From NCBI RefSeq assembly GCF_000513135.1, contig NZ_BAUV01000006.1, forward strand, positions 105,845-169,844: a DNA stretch of 64,000 bases, given 5' to 3'. The notes beneath the pieces are model-generated. The model was given only the letters and a program-made list of their open reading frames with translations, was not told the origin of the DNA and did not search any database. Below, one piece after another: positions 24,538 to 34,679 of this stretch (the first letter of the stretch is position 1; every line of letters starts with the position of its first letter). Position numbers and translations under genes: made by a program. The stretch is from Halalkalibacter akibai JCM 9157 (GTDB taxonomy: Bacteria; Bacillota; Bacilli; Bacillales; Bacillaceae_D).

Positions 24538-26493
24538 TCAATCTTCCGTTAACGTTAGTAAGTACTCCACTAATGCTTTTTGTTCTTTTTCTGTAAAATT
24601 TGTAGTTCTATCTACCCAAAATTCATGTCCTTCACCAGTAACATGAACATCCTTTAATTCTGATTTCGTCTGATTGGCTTGAATTACTTTGTTTCTCAAT
24701 TGTTTGTCGATTAATGCTAACAAACTATTGTAAGGATCCACTTCAATTCCATTCATAAGCGTTCCTGGTAAACCGAGCTGAGTTTCCATATCTTTTCCTA
24801 CTGCTACTCCTCCATCATGCAAATAAGGAGCAGTCCACTCAATCCCAATCAATCCCTTTACTTTATAGCCTCCATTTGTTCCGATCGCATAAGCAAGATT
24901 TCTTTGCTTTTCGTCAATATGTTCTTCAGGAATTCGTAAGGCTTTTGCATTTGGAGGAATCGGTGTTGGCGTATTAGGTGGATACATATATGATTCTTTT
25001 AATACTCTCCCAATTTTTTGCAACGCCTTCGCTCTAGTTGGTTCTGTCTTGACCTCTTCCACCGGTATAATTTGGTTATTTGTAAAGGTGGAACCTGCAT
25101 GACAAGAAATACAGCCAGCTCTCTCAAAAACCTCTCTTCCCTGTGCCTTTGTATCTTCTGTTGTTTTAAAGTTACTTTTAGGAGGAAAAAGCGTGTTTTG
25201 AAAGGCAGACATCGCATTATTTTCTTTTCCAGTTTCGGTTCCAATTGAAGTCACAACGGTGCCATTAGGAGCAAACATTGTTACATTCGGGTATCCCGGT
25301 GGTTTTATACTTTCATTCACACCTATAGTCTCTGGATTATCATCAATCATTTCTTTAAATTGCGATGGTGTTAAATTAGATTCTATATCATAACGGTATT
25401 TTTCATTCGCAGCACGTTGCAACACAGTAGCTAAATAAACATCTTTACTAATAGACAACAGTTTTTCACTATGATCAGCTAGCGATAGCGAATCCGAATT
25501 GAATGCATGAACTTTATTATTGAATGTTGTTAAGCCTTTAAAAGGACCAACTGAAGCGAATCCATTCCAGCCATAAGGATGATCTCCTAACGTAAATACA
25601 TCTGGAATTTGAGCTGGGTTAGAGTTAAGATCTGCCGTTACATCAAAATTACCTTTAGGCCACTTTACCAACGTTTCATCAACCGCTTTTTCAAGTGCAA
25701 CAGGATCTGGTAGTATTTCCTTGTTTCCGTCAGAGTTTTTAATGGTTCTATCTGTATCACGAATATAATCTTTTATTGATTCAATTTCGGCCACAGGGAA
25801 ATACGCGCTGGAATTAGAAGCAAGAGCTAGCAGTAGTCCAGCATCAAGATCAGGGTTTGGAACTCCTTCGATTACATGCCCCGTGTCTCGATCGACAGTT
25901 GCGTGACAAGCTGCGCATGTAATTCCTACTCTAACTCTTCCCTCAGATACAAATAAAGGAAATCCAACTGGCACAATCGCTCCTTTAGCGACATCAATTC
26001 CAGTGTCTATTTTTTCTCCTTTTTGCCACGATTGATTTCCGATCGTAACATCTTCTGCTAGTTCAACTCTTAAATTAGTTGTTCCCTGTCCACCAAGTCC
26101 AAGTATAGCTTTCATTACATTAGTTACGGTGAAAGGACCATCAAGCAATCCAAGGACATCCGTCATAAACACTTCATTTTTAAATGTCCCAGCATAAAAT
26201 TGTTCTCTCCCAAGTTCTATAAAATCTTCATCAACAGCGATAGCTCCCTGCTCTTCTTTTAACATATCTCCAAGTCCTTGCGCCTTCATATCAGAAGCTT
26301 CCTCTTCTGATATATATACACCCATTAAATCAAATGCTACCGAGTTTTGAAAGTCAGTATTCCGTTCATTAATGACTTGTTCACGATCAGGAACAAAGCT
26401 TAGTTCAATATCAGCCACCTTCCATCCTAAAAAGAACATCGTAAAAATGGAAAAAGTAAAAAAACAAACTTTAATAACTTTCCCTTTAAACAT
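24538..26493 (-). CDS. Di-heme c-type cytochrome, RoxA/cytochrome-peroxidase-like
   Basis: 651 residues. An N-terminal uncleaved or signal-like helix (about 7-27) places the rest outside the membrane. Two covalent heme sites are visible: CAACH at 193-197 and CISCH at 461-465. The region GRVRVGITCAACHAT, the APNG stretch near 410 and TAPYLHDGG near 560 recall the di-heme cytochrome c peroxidase superfamily; size and spacing are closest to the large RoxA-like branch that includes rubber oxygenases. Oxidase, peroxidase or electron carrier cannot be decided. Not part of this locus in B. subtilis. No cytochrome-maturation gene is adjacent. Confidence 0.75.
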   Translation of the reverse strand: MFKGKVIKVCFFTFSIFTMFFLGWKVADIELSFVPDREQVINERNTDFQNSVAFDLMGVYISEEEASDMKAQGLGDMLKEEQGAIAVDEDFIELGREQFYAGTFKNEVFMTDVLGLLDGPFTVTNVMKAILGLGGQGTTNLRVELAEDVTIGNQSWQKGEKIDTGIDVAKGAIVPVGFPLFVSEGRVRVGITCAACHATVDRDTGHVIEGVPNPDLDAGLLLALASNSSAYFPVAEIESIKDYIRDTDRTIKNSDGNKEILPDPVALEKAVDETLVKWPKGNFDVTADLNSNPAQIPDVFTLGDHPYGWNGFASVGPFKGLTTFNNKVHAFNSDSLSLADHSEKLLSISKDVYLATVLQRAANEKYRYDIESNLTPSQFKEMIDDNPETIGVNESIKPPGYPNVTMFAPNGTVVTSIGTETGKENNAMSAFQNTLFPPKSNFKTTEDTKAQGREVFERAGCISCHAGSTFTNNQIIPVEEVKTEPTRAKALQKIGRVLKESYMYPPNTPTPIPPNAKALRIPEEHIDEKQRNLAYAIGTNGGYKVKGLIGIEWTAPYLHDGGVAVGKDMETQLGLPGTLMNGIEVDPYNSLLALIDKQLRNKVIQANQTKSELKDVHVTGEGHEFWVDRTTNFTEKEQKALVEYLLTLTED

Positions 26494-26581
26494 AAGGAGC
26501 TCCTTTTTTCAAAAAAATAGTTAACATAAATATCAGTGGTTATTATTTGTTGTACCTCGTTTAATTATTTAGATAACCATC

Positions 26582-26619
26582 TAAAAAAAGACCAAATCTC
26601 TATGAGATTTGGTCTTTCA
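26582..26619 (-). terminator. Intrinsic terminator after leuS
   Basis: AAAGACCAAATCTC / GAGATTTGGTCTTT perfect stem with a 3-base loop and a T-run on the minus strand. Confidence 0.88.
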
Positions 26620-26625
26620 CCTAAT

Positions 26626-29049
26626 TTATCCGACAACTATATTAACTAATTTACCTGGTACTGCAATGATTTTGCGAATCGTTTTGTCACCAATTGCACC
26701 TAATACTTTTTCATCTTGTTTCGCGATTTCTTCCATTTGCTCACGAGTAGCATCTGATGGAATAACTAATTTCGCTTTAACTTTACCATTTATTTGTACA
26801 ACAACTTCTACTTCATTTTCTACAAGTAATGCTTCATCAAAAGTTGGCCAAGTAGTGTAGCTAATTGTTTCTGTATGACCTAACTTCTCCCAAAGCTCTT
26901 CAGCAACGTGAGGAGCAATTGGAGAAAGCATCTTCACAAAGCCTTCCATTAATTCCTTTGGTAACACTTCTTGCTTGTAGCTTTCGTTAATGAATACCAT
27001 CATTTGTGATATAGCAACATTAAAACGTAATTCCGTCATGTCGTCTGTAATTTTTTTCACGGATTGATGATACACTCTTGTAAATCCTTCTGGACCTTTT
27101 ACGTCTTGAATTGCAGGATTTAATTCGCCTGTAGCTTCATCCACAAACAATCTCCAAACACGATCAAGGAAGCGACGAGCCCCATCTAAGCCACCCGTTG
27201 ACCAAGCAATTGAACCGTCTAATGGGCCCATAAACATTTCATATAAACGCAATGTATCAGCACCATGACTATCAACTACATCATCCGGGTTAACTACATT
27301 ACCTTTTGATTTACTCATCTTTTCATTATTTTCTCCAAGGATCATCCCTTGGTTAAATAATTTTTGGAACGGTTCTTTTGTTGAAACAACTCCGATATCA
27401 TAAAGGAACTTATGCCAGAATCGAGCGTATAACAAGTGAAGAACCGCATGCTCTGCGCCACCAATATAAATATCAACAGGAAGCCATTTTTTAAGTTTTT
27501 CATCATCAGCAAGTGCTTCAGAATTTCTTGGATCAATATAGCGTAAGTAATACCAGCAGCTACCTGCCCATTGCGGCATTGTATTTGTTTCACGACGACC
27601 TTTTTTGCCTGTTGCTGGGTCTGTTACTTCTAACCAGCTTGTTTCATTGGCTAAAGGAGATTCACCAGTTCCTGAAGGTCTAATTTCCTTCATTTTCGGT
27701 AAAACAAGTGGAAGCTCGCTTTCTGGAACAGTTGTCATCGTGCCATCTTCCCAGTGAATAATTGGAATCGGCTCTCCCCAATAACGTTGACGGCTGAATA
27801 ACCAGTCACGAAGACGATAGGTTACTTGTTTCTTCCCAAATTGGTTTGTTTCAAGCCATTCGATCATGTTACTAATAGCTGTTTGTTTATCAAGACCATT
27901 TAAGAATTCAGAATTTACATGTTCACCGTCACCAGTGTATGCTTCTTTCTCAACATCTCCACCAGCAACGACTTCGCGAATCGTTAAACCAAATGTTTTC
28001 GCAAATTCGTAATCGCGCTCATCATGAGCAGGAACCGCCATAATCGCTCCGGTACCATAACTAACTAATACGTAATCTGCAATCCAGATTGGAATGCTTT
28101 CGCCGTTTACAGGGTTAATGGCAAAAGCGCCTGTGAACACACCCGTTTTTTCTTTTGAAAGCTCGGTACGTTCAAGATCACTTTTAGCACCGACCTTAGC
28201 TTTGTACGCTTCGACTTCGCCTTTTTGCTCTGCTGTTGTAATCACATCAACAAGCTTATGTTCAGGCGCGAGCACCATGTAAGTCGCTCCAAATAACGTA
28301 TCAGGACGAGTTGTAAACACTTCTACTTTTTCATTTTCATGGCCGTCTACCTGAAATGTTACTTCAGCACCTTCAGAACGGCCAATCCAGTTGCGTTGCA
28401 TGTCTTTAATACTCTCAGGCCAATCAAGCTCTTCTAAATCCTCTAGTAAGCGATCGGCATAAGCTGTAATTTTCAGCATCCACTGTTTCATTGGTCTACG
28501 TTCTACCGGATGATCACCACGCTCACTTTTTCCGTCAATCACTTCTTCATTAGCAAGAACTGTTCCAAGCGCTGGACACCAGTTAACTGCAACTTCATCA
28601 ATATAAGCTAAGTCTTTTTCGTAAAGCTTAGTGAAAATCCATTGCGTCCATTTATAGTACTCTGGGTCTGTTGTATTAACTTCACGATCCCAATCATATG
28701 AAAAACCAAGTGACTTAATTTGACGACGGAATGTGTTGATGTTTTTTTCAGTAAACTCAGCAGGATCATTACCCGTGTCTAATGCGTATTGCTCAGCCGG
28801 CAATCCGAATGCATCCCACCCCATCGGATGAAGAACATTGTAGCCCTGCATTCTTTTCATACGAGATAATATATCTGTAGCGGTATAGCCTTCAGGGTGA
28901 CCCACGTGAAGACCTGCTCCAGATGGATACGGAAACATATCTAATGCATAAAACTTCGGTTTACCCTCGTCCTCACTCGTACGGAATGTTTTATTTTCTT
29001 CCCAATACTTCTGCCATTTTTTTTCAATTTGTTCGTGTGAAAAAGACAT
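26626..29049 (-). CDS. leuS: Leucyl-tRNA synthetase
   Basis: 807 residues, class I aminoacyl-tRNA synthetase charging tRNA-Leu. Signatures: HVGH (the HIGH motif) in [16 protein letters not shown] near residue 45, the CP1 editing domain (about 225-415, with [19 protein letters not shown]), and KMSKS near residue 575 ([12 protein letters not shown]). The C-terminal anticodon-binding and zeta domains complete it. ATG preceded by TAGGAGGAT. Expression is controlled by the T-box leader just upstream. Confidence 0.97.
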   Translation of the reverse strand: MSFSHEQIEKKWQKYWEENKTFRTSEDEGKPKFYALDMFPYPSGAGLHVGHPEGYTATDILSRMKRMQGYNVLHPMGWDAFGLPAEQYALDTGNDPAEFTEKNINTFRRQIKSLGFSYDWDREVNTTDPEYYKWTQWIFTKLYEKDLAYIDEVAVNWCPALGTVLANEEVIDGKSERGDHPVERRPMKQWMLKITAYADRLLEDLEELDWPESIKDMQRNWIGRSEGAEVTFQVDGHENEKVEVFTTRPDTLFGATYMVLAPEHKLVDVITTAEQKGEVEAYKAKVGAKSDLERTELSKEKTGVFTGAFAINPVNGESIPIWIADYVLVSYGTGAIMAVPAHDERDYEFAKTFGLTIREVVAGGDVEKEAYTGDGEHVNSEFLNGLDKQTAISNMIEWLETNQFGKKQVTYRLRDWLFSRQRYWGEPIPIIHWEDGTMTTVPESELPLVLPKMKEIRPSGTGESPLANETSWLEVTDPATGKKGRRETNTMPQWAGSCWYYLRYIDPRNSEALADDEKLKKWLPVDIYIGGAEHAVLHLLYARFWHKFLYDIGVVSTKEPFQKLFNQGMILGENNEKMSKSKGNVVNPDDVVDSHGADTLRLYEMFMGPLDGSIAWSTGGLDGARRFLDRVWRLFVDEATGELNPAIQDVKGPEGFTRVYHQSVKKITDDMTELRFNVAISQMMVFINESYKQEVLPKELMEGFVKMLSPIAPHVAEELWEKLGHTETISYTTWPTFDEALLVENEVEVVVQINGKVKAKLVIPSDATREQMEEIAKQDEKVLGAIGDKTIRKIIAVPGKLVNIVVG

Positions 29050-29194
29050 ATTTTTATCCTCCTAGTGTGACTCATGTTCAAATGTGATTTGACGAAAAGC
29101 TTTTAAATTCTTTTGTGGTATGTTTAATGTTTGGTAATTAGCTAAAACTTTCTACCATTGCGCTCTCATAGCGCCATTATTGACTTTTTTCATA

Positions 29195-29428
29195 CAAAAA
29201 AACCCTCACCTCTAACAAGATTGTTAGGGACGAGAGTTATCTATACTTCCCGCGGTACCACCCACATTAATGATTAAATCATTCGCTCTTCACGTGTAAC
29301 GTTCGTGACCCGTTGTCGGAACAAGTTATTCCTCTTAAGACTCCAAGGCGAGTTCGTCATAGTTGTTCGACTGACTTGCACCAACCGTCAGCTCTCTTTA
29401 TTCCCAAATATGAGTACTACTCCTTTTC
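29195..29428 (-). promoter_or_regulatory. T-box leader, leucine-responsive, for leuS
   Basis: Minus strand 5' to 3': GAGAGCTGACGGTTGGTGCAAGTC in stem I (in two parts), specifier loop GAACTCGCC with Leu codon CUC at 29352-29350, the T-box sequence GGGTGGTACCGCGG at 29262-29249, then the terminator hairpin CCCTAAC..GTTAGAGG..AGGG with T-run (29236-29195). Uncharged tRNA-Leu stabilises the antiterminator and allows leuS transcription. Confidence 0.93.
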
Positions 29429-29457
29429 TACGTCAGCATATGAACTTACTTGTTATT

Positions 29458-30684
29458 TTAGGCATTCAAACCTTTACTGTCAAGCGGATCTGAGCCTAAT
29501 TGTTGTTCATTTTCTTTTATTCTCTTTAAAGGCACATCATAAACAAGAAGAATTCCAATTGCTATTACAAATCCTATTAATAATAGGACGATCAAAGCAT
29601 AGATCGAATAAAAGTCAACCATAAAACCTCCTATTAAAGGTCCAATCATTCTTCCTCCTGTCGCAACACTATTAATGATCCCTTGATAAAAGCCTTCTTT
29701 ATTTTTAGGAGCTAATTGACTAGCAATGGTCGGAACTGCTGGCCAAACAAACATTTCTCCTATCGTTAAAATGATCATTGCTACTAAAAACATCTTAAAA
29801 ACACTAGCTTCAAGTAGAACAGCATACGAAACCATAAAAATAACAACACCAACAACCATCTGTTGCTTTAACGTTTTCACCCATTTAGAAATAATCCAAG
29901 TAATAAGTGGCTGAGCGAAAACAATCATTAAACCGTTAATCGTCCATAGAAAGCTGTAATGCTGAAGTGAAATGCCTAAAGATTGTGTATGAACAGAAAT
30001 ATTAGCCTGCCACTGTGTGTAGGCAACCCAACAAATAAAAAAAGCACCTGATAATAACGTTAGAGCTTGCAGACGAAAGTTGCTCTTAATCGGGGTTTTC
30101 TGTTCAAATACATTTGATGTTGTAGAGTGTATGGCTTTGGCGCCAATGTTTTTAAAACAGACTGCTACAAATATTAATAACAAAACATACATAAGTGCAT
30201 TCGCAGTAAAAACGGCTGTTAATTGAATGGTTGCGACAATCCCAACTAGAGCTGTTCCTAAGGCAACTCCAACATTTTGTGCGACATACATTGCATTAAA
30301 TGGTTTTCGACCGCCCTCCGGCCAGAGACTCCCGGCTAATGCGTACATTGCTGGAAATAAAATACCTGAACCAAAACCTAAACCTATAAGTAAAAACATA
30401 TAAAAATAATAGCTATGATAGAATATTAATATAATGGCACTAACTGTCGTAATAACAAGACCGATAACCATCGTTTTATAAGCCCCAACTTGATCAAACA
30501 TTCGACCTCCTATTAAACTACCGAGTACACCTGCCCCCGCGTTTAACATTAGAATGAAACCAGCTGCGGTCATTGACCGTCCTAGTTCCTGGTGAATGAT
30601 GATCGCATTTAGCGGCCATAAAAAAGAAGCTCCCGTTACATTTACAGCCATTGCAATAATAAGGAACCAAAGTGATTTTGGCAT
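29458..30684 (-). CDS. yttB: MFS transporter, YttB-like
   Basis: 408 residues, twelve predicted membrane spans of the major facilitator superfamily. The loop 2-3 motif is GSLIGGRMFDQVGAYK (about 56-71), and a second half starts near residue 200. The ribosome site AAGGAGGAGC is about 10 bases before the ATG. It resembles multidrug-efflux-type MFS proteins and corresponds by position to B. subtilis yttB beside leuS; substrate unknown. The gene ends 30 bases before the leuS T-box begins, without a clear terminator of its own, so read-through into leuS is possible. Confidence 0.82.
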   Translation of the reverse strand: MPKSLWFLIIAMAVNVTGASFLWPLNAIIIHQELGRSMTAAGFILMLNAGAGVLGSLIGGRMFDQVGAYKTMVIGLVITTVSAIILIFYHSYYFYMFLLIGLGFGSGILFPAMYALAGSLWPEGGRKPFNAMYVAQNVGVALGTALVGIVATIQLTAVFTANALMYVLLLIFVAVCFKNIGAKAIHSTTSNVFEQKTPIKSNFRLQALTLLSGAFFICWVAYTQWQANISVHTQSLGISLQHYSFLWTINGLMIVFAQPLITWIISKWVKTLKQQMVVGVVIFMVSYAVLLEASVFKMFLVAMIILTIGEMFVWPAVPTIASQLAPKNKEGFYQGIINSVATGGRMIGPLIGGFMVDFYSIYALIVLLLIGFVIAIGILLVYDVPLKRIKENEQQLGSDPLDSKGLNA

Positions 30685-30851
30685 AACATTAGCTCCTCCT
30701 TCCGCTTTATTCCCTAAGCCATCTTAGAAGATATGAACGTAAATTGCAATGTTTTTCTTTCGACTTTCTAAATAGCATTTTTGAAGATTCATTTTATGAC
30801 GTGGTACAATAGATAGAAGATAAGAAGTTAAGATTAAAAGAGGCGAAAAAT

Positions 30852-31790
30852 ATGGATAGATTGCATTTTGGCGATAAGCGTTACTATTCCTGGAACTATT
30901 ATCTCCGGGAATATTTTGGTGAAAAAGTTTTTAAAGTACCATTAGACGCTGGGTTTGATTGCCCTAATCGTGACGGACAAGTTGCCCATGGTGGCTGCAC
31001 CTTTTGTAGTGTGCGTGGTTCTGGCGATTTTGCCGGAGACCGGCGCGATGATCTTGTTACACAATTTAATACAATAAAAGGACGAATGCATAAGAAATGG
31101 AAAAGCGGTAAGTACATAGGGTATTTTCAAGCTTATACAAACACGTATGCACCCGTTGAAACACTCCGTGAGTACTTTGAGGTTATTCTGCAGCAAGAAG
31201 GGGTTGTCGGACTTTCGATTGCAACACGACCTGATTGTTTGCCTGATGACGTCGTTGAATATTTAGCTGAACTGAATAAGCGGACATTCTTATGGGTGGA
31301 ACTAGGACTTCAAACCGTACATGAACGAACTGCTCTGTTAATCAACCGAGCTCATGATTATCAATGCTATAAAGATGGTGTTGCAAAGTTAAGAAAACAC
31401 GGAATTCCTGTTTGCGCTCATATTATAAACGGTCTCCCGCTTGAAGATCATAAAATGATGATGGAAACGGCTCATGAAGTAGCGAAATTAGATGTGCAAG
31501 GAATTAAAATTCATCTTCTCCATTTATTGAAAAAAACAGCAATGGTAAAGCAATACGAGAAAGGTTTAGTTGAGCTAATGAGCCAAGACGATTATATTCA
31601 ACTTGTCGTTGATCAACTTGAAATCTTGCCGCCCGATATGGTGATTCACCGCTTAACAGGAGATGGTCCTGCAGATTTGATGATTGGGCCGATGTGGAGT
31701 ATGAATAAATGGAGTGTATTAAACGGAATTGAAGCAGAACTCGCGCGCGTGATAGTTGGCAAGGAAAATATTATAATGCTAAGCAGGTGA
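30852..31790 (+). CDS. ytqA: Radical SAM protein YtqA (TIGR01212 family)
   Basis: 312 residues. The [4Fe-4S] cysteines are C37, C49 and C52 in DCPNRDGQVAHGGCTFC, the wide C-x11-C-x2-C spacing typical of this family rather than CxxxCxxC. A TIM-barrel core follows with TRPDCLPDDVVEYL and WVELGLQTVHE. Recent work on Bacillus places YtqA with YtqB (MnmM) in tRNA-related genes by neighbourhood, but its own reaction is not established to my knowledge. Four bases separate it from the next gene, so the pair is an operon. Ribosome site AGAGGCG. Confidence 0.88.
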   Translation: MDRLHFGDKRYYSWNYYLREYFGEKVFKVPLDAGFDCPNRDGQVAHGGCTFCSVRGSGDFAGDRRDDLVTQFNTIKGRMHKKWKSGKYIGYFQAYTNTYAPVETLREYFEVILQQEGVVGLSIATRPDCLPDDVVEYLAELNKRTFLWVELGLQTVHERTALLINRAHDYQCYKDGVAKLRKHGIPVCAHIINGLPLEDHKMMMETAHEVAKLDVQGIKIHLLHLLKKTAMVKQYEKGLVELMSQDDYIQLVVDQLEILPPDMVIHRLTGDGPADLMIGPMWSMNKWSVLNGIEAELARVIVGKENIIMLSR

Positions 31791-31794
31791 TACA

Positions 31795-32367
31795 ATGAAT
31801 GTATTAGGCGTTTTACCTTTTGCTCGTTTTTTATTAGAACAAGCGTTACAACCAGGGGATCATGCTGTTGATTGTACAGTTGGCAATGGCCACGATACAC
31901 TTTTTCTAGCGAATCTAGTAGGAAAGGATGGTTTCGTTTATGGTTTTGATATTCAAGAACAGGCCATTTTAAAAGCTAGCGATCGACTTAAAGATCAAAA
32001 TCTGTTATCAAGAGTTGATTTATTTCAAACTGGTCATGAACATGTTCGTCAATCAATTCCAACGCAACATCACTCTAAGTTAAAAGGCGCCATTTTTAAC
32101 TTAGGATATTTACCAGGTGGCGATAAATCCATCGTCACACAACCGACATCAACCTTAGCAGCTGTTAGTGCCTTACTCGAAATGATGCCCGCTGGCGGTT
32201 TAATTGTTCTTGTTATTTATCATGGTCACGAAGAGGGTAAACAAGAAAAAACAAGTGTGCTTTCATTTGTTGAGCAAATAGACCAACGTTTAGCTCATGT
32301 TTTAAAATACGAATTTATAAATCAAGCCAATCATCCTCCCTTTGTTGTTGCTATTGAAAAGCGTTAG
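31795..32367 (+). CDS. mnmM: tRNA mnm5(s2)U34 methyltransferase MnmM (YtqB)
   Basis: 190 residues, Rossmann-type SAM methyltransferase. SAM motif I is VDCTVGNGHDTLFLA near residues 24-38, followed by GFDIQEQA (motif II acidic loop) and FNLGYLPGGDK (motif IV, catalytic region) near residue 100. In Gram-positive bacteria YtqB/MnmM performs the last methylation of 5-aminomethyl-2-thiouridine at tRNA position 34, replacing the methyltransferase half of E. coli MnmC. Cytoplasmic. Co-transcribed with ytqA; downstream lies a dispersed repeat, then convergent ytpB. Confidence 0.9.
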   Translation: MNVLGVLPFARFLLEQALQPGDHAVDCTVGNGHDTLFLANLVGKDGFVYGFDIQEQAILKASDRLKDQNLLSRVDLFQTGHEHVRQSIPTQHHSKLKGAIFNLGYLPGGDKSIVTQPTSTLAAVSALLEMMPAGGLIVLVIYHGHEEGKQEKTSVLSFVEQIDQRLAHVLKYEFINQANHPPFVVAIEKR

Positions 32368-32391
32368 TAATTTCTATTTGATAAAAGGCTC

Positions 32392-32565
32392 TTTTTCGCA
32401 AAGGCTATTTGCTTTGGAATAGACTTTTTCTGTTAGTGAAATGGAGCGGAAGGTACTCGACTCCTGCGGGAAAAAGAGGGAGGGCGAGACCCCACAGGCG
32501 TTAAGCCGAGGAGGCACGCCGCCTCCCCGCGGAAAGCGAGTGCCTGTAGCGAAATGGAACGAACC
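32392..32565 (-). repeat. Dispersed structured repeat, copy 5
   Basis: Core 32435-32562: GTGAAATGGAGCGGAAGGTA, ACTCCTGCGGGAAAAAG arm, GCCGAGGAGGC inner hairpin, CCTCCCCGCGGAAAGCGAG arm, GCGAAATGGAACGA. Flank from 32392 (CTTTTTCGCAAAGGC) is the shared extension. Lies between convergent mnmM and ytpB. Confidence 0.85.
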
Positions 32566-32611
32566 ACCTTCTTAACCATTGAAACACCTATGCCAAAATC
32601 AGCTTTTAAAA

Positions 32612-32655
32612 AAACAAAAAAGGCAGCCTGGAGTTTAATCACAGGTTGCCTCTTC
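32612..32655 (-). terminator. Intrinsic terminator after ytpB
   Basis: Minus strand: GGCAACCTG / CAGGCTGCC stem with one mismatch, followed by TTTTTTG; abuts the ytpB stop. Confidence 0.75.
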
Positions 32656-32656
32656 T

Positions 32657-33709
32657 TTACTTCCTCCGAAACATCCATCTATTAAAAAAGAACAGTAAGG
32701 TAAGAAAACCACCCGTTTTAATCATTTGTTTGGATTTCTTTCTCATCTCTTTATCGCCTTGAACTTTCTCATCCGCTATGTAAATCGCAATGATTCCACG
32801 GATAATCATTCGATGAAATTCTGGATCAGGTAACTTCGCTAAATATTCTTCGGCTTTCTCAACAAAAAAGCGGAAGCGCTCAATCATTGCTTCTTCACTC
32901 TCATAATAAAAGAGAAAATTTAATTCGTCATCGGCAATGTCTTCTTCTTGATCAATAAAATAATCTAAAAGGATATGAACTCCTTGTAGCCACGGATAAT
33001 AGCCTTCTTTAATTACTGTAGCTGTCTCTTCCGTTAAATCCGATTTTGTAGCATAAGTCGCTTGAACATAAACGCCCAAAGTAGAAGCCGTACAAGCAGA
33101 GAACTCAAACCAAGTCATTTCCGGTACTTTATGTTTGTGCAGCTCAAACCACTTTTCTAAACGCGGAATTCGCTCTTCTTTTACCACATGTTTATGTACT
33201 TGAAGATCACCATAATATCCGCTTAATTCAAGCATGCCAGCTTGAACCTTATCAAAGGATGGAAAAGTCGATAAGATATTTTGACAAGTTTGGACTAAAG
33301 TATGTAAATAACCGCCATCTTCTTGTTCTTTCCGATACTCATAATAATTCTTTAACGTTGCTCCTGGTGTAAGAGCATCTAATAAAGCCTGATGCAGGGA
33401 TCTGAAATCATTTGGGTCAAGCGATGGACTTTGATCACACAAATTATCAAGATAATCGCAAATGATTTGATAAGCAATAATAAATTGAATCAAATCATCA
33501 AAGCGATCTTTTGCCAGTAACCCAAAGACTCCACCACCTTCACAGTGGAATTTCTTTTTTGAAATCGCATCAAGAGCTTGTGACCTCAGTTCAGGGTCAG
33601 GGATAACCTCCGCTAAGTTCTTCCAGCGATCAAAATGGCGATGAACCGTTGGAAGGACTTCACGATACACCTTTACTAACAATGGGATTGGTTTTGTTGG
33701 AACCGTCAA
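32657..33709 (-). CDS. ytpB: Tetraprenyl-beta-curcumene synthase YtpB
   Basis: 350 residues from a TTG start preceded by GAGGAGGAGAAGCG. All-alpha protein of the DUF2600 family. B. subtilis YtpB converts all-trans tetraprenyl (heptaprenyl-pathway) diphosphate to tetraprenyl-beta-curcumene, the precursor of C35 terpenes (sesquarterpenes, baciterpenols), and has also been linked to heptaprenyl lipid formation. Acidic stretches that can bind metal-diphosphate include CDYLDNLCDQ (about 75-85) and DEELNF/DQEEDIADDE near 250-260. No squalene-hopene-like cyclase is in this window. Downstream partner of ytpA on the same strand. Confidence 0.87.
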   Translation of the reverse strand: MTVPTKPIPLLVKVYREVLPTVHRHFDRWKNLAEVIPDPELRSQALDAISKKKFHCEGGGVFGLLAKDRFDDLIQFIIAYQIICDYLDNLCDQSPSLDPNDFRSLHQALLDALTPGATLKNYYEYRKEQEDGGYLHTLVQTCQNILSTFPSFDKVQAGMLELSGYYGDLQVHKHVVKEERIPRLEKWFELHKHKVPEMTWFEFSACTASTLGVYVQATYATKSDLTEETATVIKEGYYPWLQGVHILLDYFIDQEEDIADDELNFLFYYESEEAMIERFRFFVEKAEEYLAKLPDPEFHRMIIRGIIAIYIADEKVQGDKEMRKKSKQMIKTGGFLTLLFFFNRWMFRRK

Positions 33710-33786
33710 CGCTTCTCCTCCTCTGTATTTCCATCCATCAACCTTAGCATAATCAAATCAATTGAACAATCATGACGAGCTTTCCT

Positions 33787-34569
33787 CTAAGGAGCGAGCA
33801 AATTCACAAAACCTACTGCATAGCGAAAAACATCTTCCCGCTCTGGCTCGTTAAATACTTCATGATATAAACCTTCCCACTCCTTGTAAAACTTTTCAGT
33901 CGATCCCACTTCATTAAACCAATCACGCACATCGACTTTATTCACTAAATAATCATCACCCGCTTGTAAAACGAGTAAAGGAACATTAGGAAATTTCTCA
34001 GGATAACGGAGAGCGAGTCTCATCGCTTTCGATAATTCTTGATACCACCGAGCCGACACTTTCGTTACACGCAACTCATCTTTTATGTAAAGCTCTCGAA
34101 TTTCTTCGTTTCTTGTATTTAATTCTGAACGTATACCCGAGTTCGAACTAAAGGTAGGGACTATACGGTGAATTAACTTTGATGCTAACTCCTTTGTTTT
34201 AGCAGGAGGTTGACTTAAACCTAAACAAGGTGAAGATAGAATGACTCCGCTCACTAAAGCAACATTCCGTTCCATTAATGTTCGAATAACCACAAGTCCT
34301 CCCATACTGTGTCCAAGTAAAAACACCGGTAAGCCTTTCGTATTTGCTTCATCTATCCATTCACTAATAGTGTCTATATATTGATTAAACGATTGAATAT
34401 GACCTCGTTTTCCTCTCGTCTTACCTTGACCAGGTAAATCGCCCATTACAACATCGAATCCATGCGCGTTCCATTTTTCGGCTAGCCATTGATATCTACC
34501 GTGATGTTCGCCAGCACCATGAACAATAACAAAGACCCCTCTAGGATCAGCTACTTCCCATTTCCACAT
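33787..34569 (-). CDS. ytpA: Lysophospholipase / monoacylglycerol-lipase-type hydrolase YtpA
   Basis: 260 residues. ATG at 34569 is set by AAGGGGAGTG upstream and the start MWKWEVADPRGVFVIVHG; earlier in-frame codons are not supported. Alpha/beta hydrolase with the nucleophile S88 in GHSMGG, oxyanion-region HGAGEHHGRY at 17-26, Asp in LQAGDDYLV and the catalytic His in EGLYHEVFNEP. B. subtilis YtpA is a phospholipase that makes the antibiotic lysophospholipid bacilysocin; the same activity is inferred. Separated from ytpB by 77 bases and likely in one transcript. Confidence 0.88.
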   Translation of the reverse strand: MWKWEVADPRGVFVIVHGAGEHHGRYQWLAEKWNAHGFDVVMGDLPGQGKTRGKRGHIQSFNQYIDTISEWIDEANTKGLPVFLLGHSMGGLVVIRTLMERNVALVSGVILSSPCLGLSQPPAKTKELASKLIHRIVPTFSSNSGIRSELNTRNEEIRELYIKDELRVTKVSARWYQELSKAMRLALRYPEKFPNVPLLVLQAGDDYLVNKVDVRDWFNEVGSTEKFYKEWEGLYHEVFNEPEREDVFRYAVGFVNLLAP

Positions 34570-34679
34570 AAGCACACTCCCCTTGATGGTGATAATTGAA
34601 AAAGAGCTCATGACATACTCTAATTTTGCGTTAAAATAAGTATAGCGATTTTTTTAATAAACGAAAAGGATGTGGCTTA

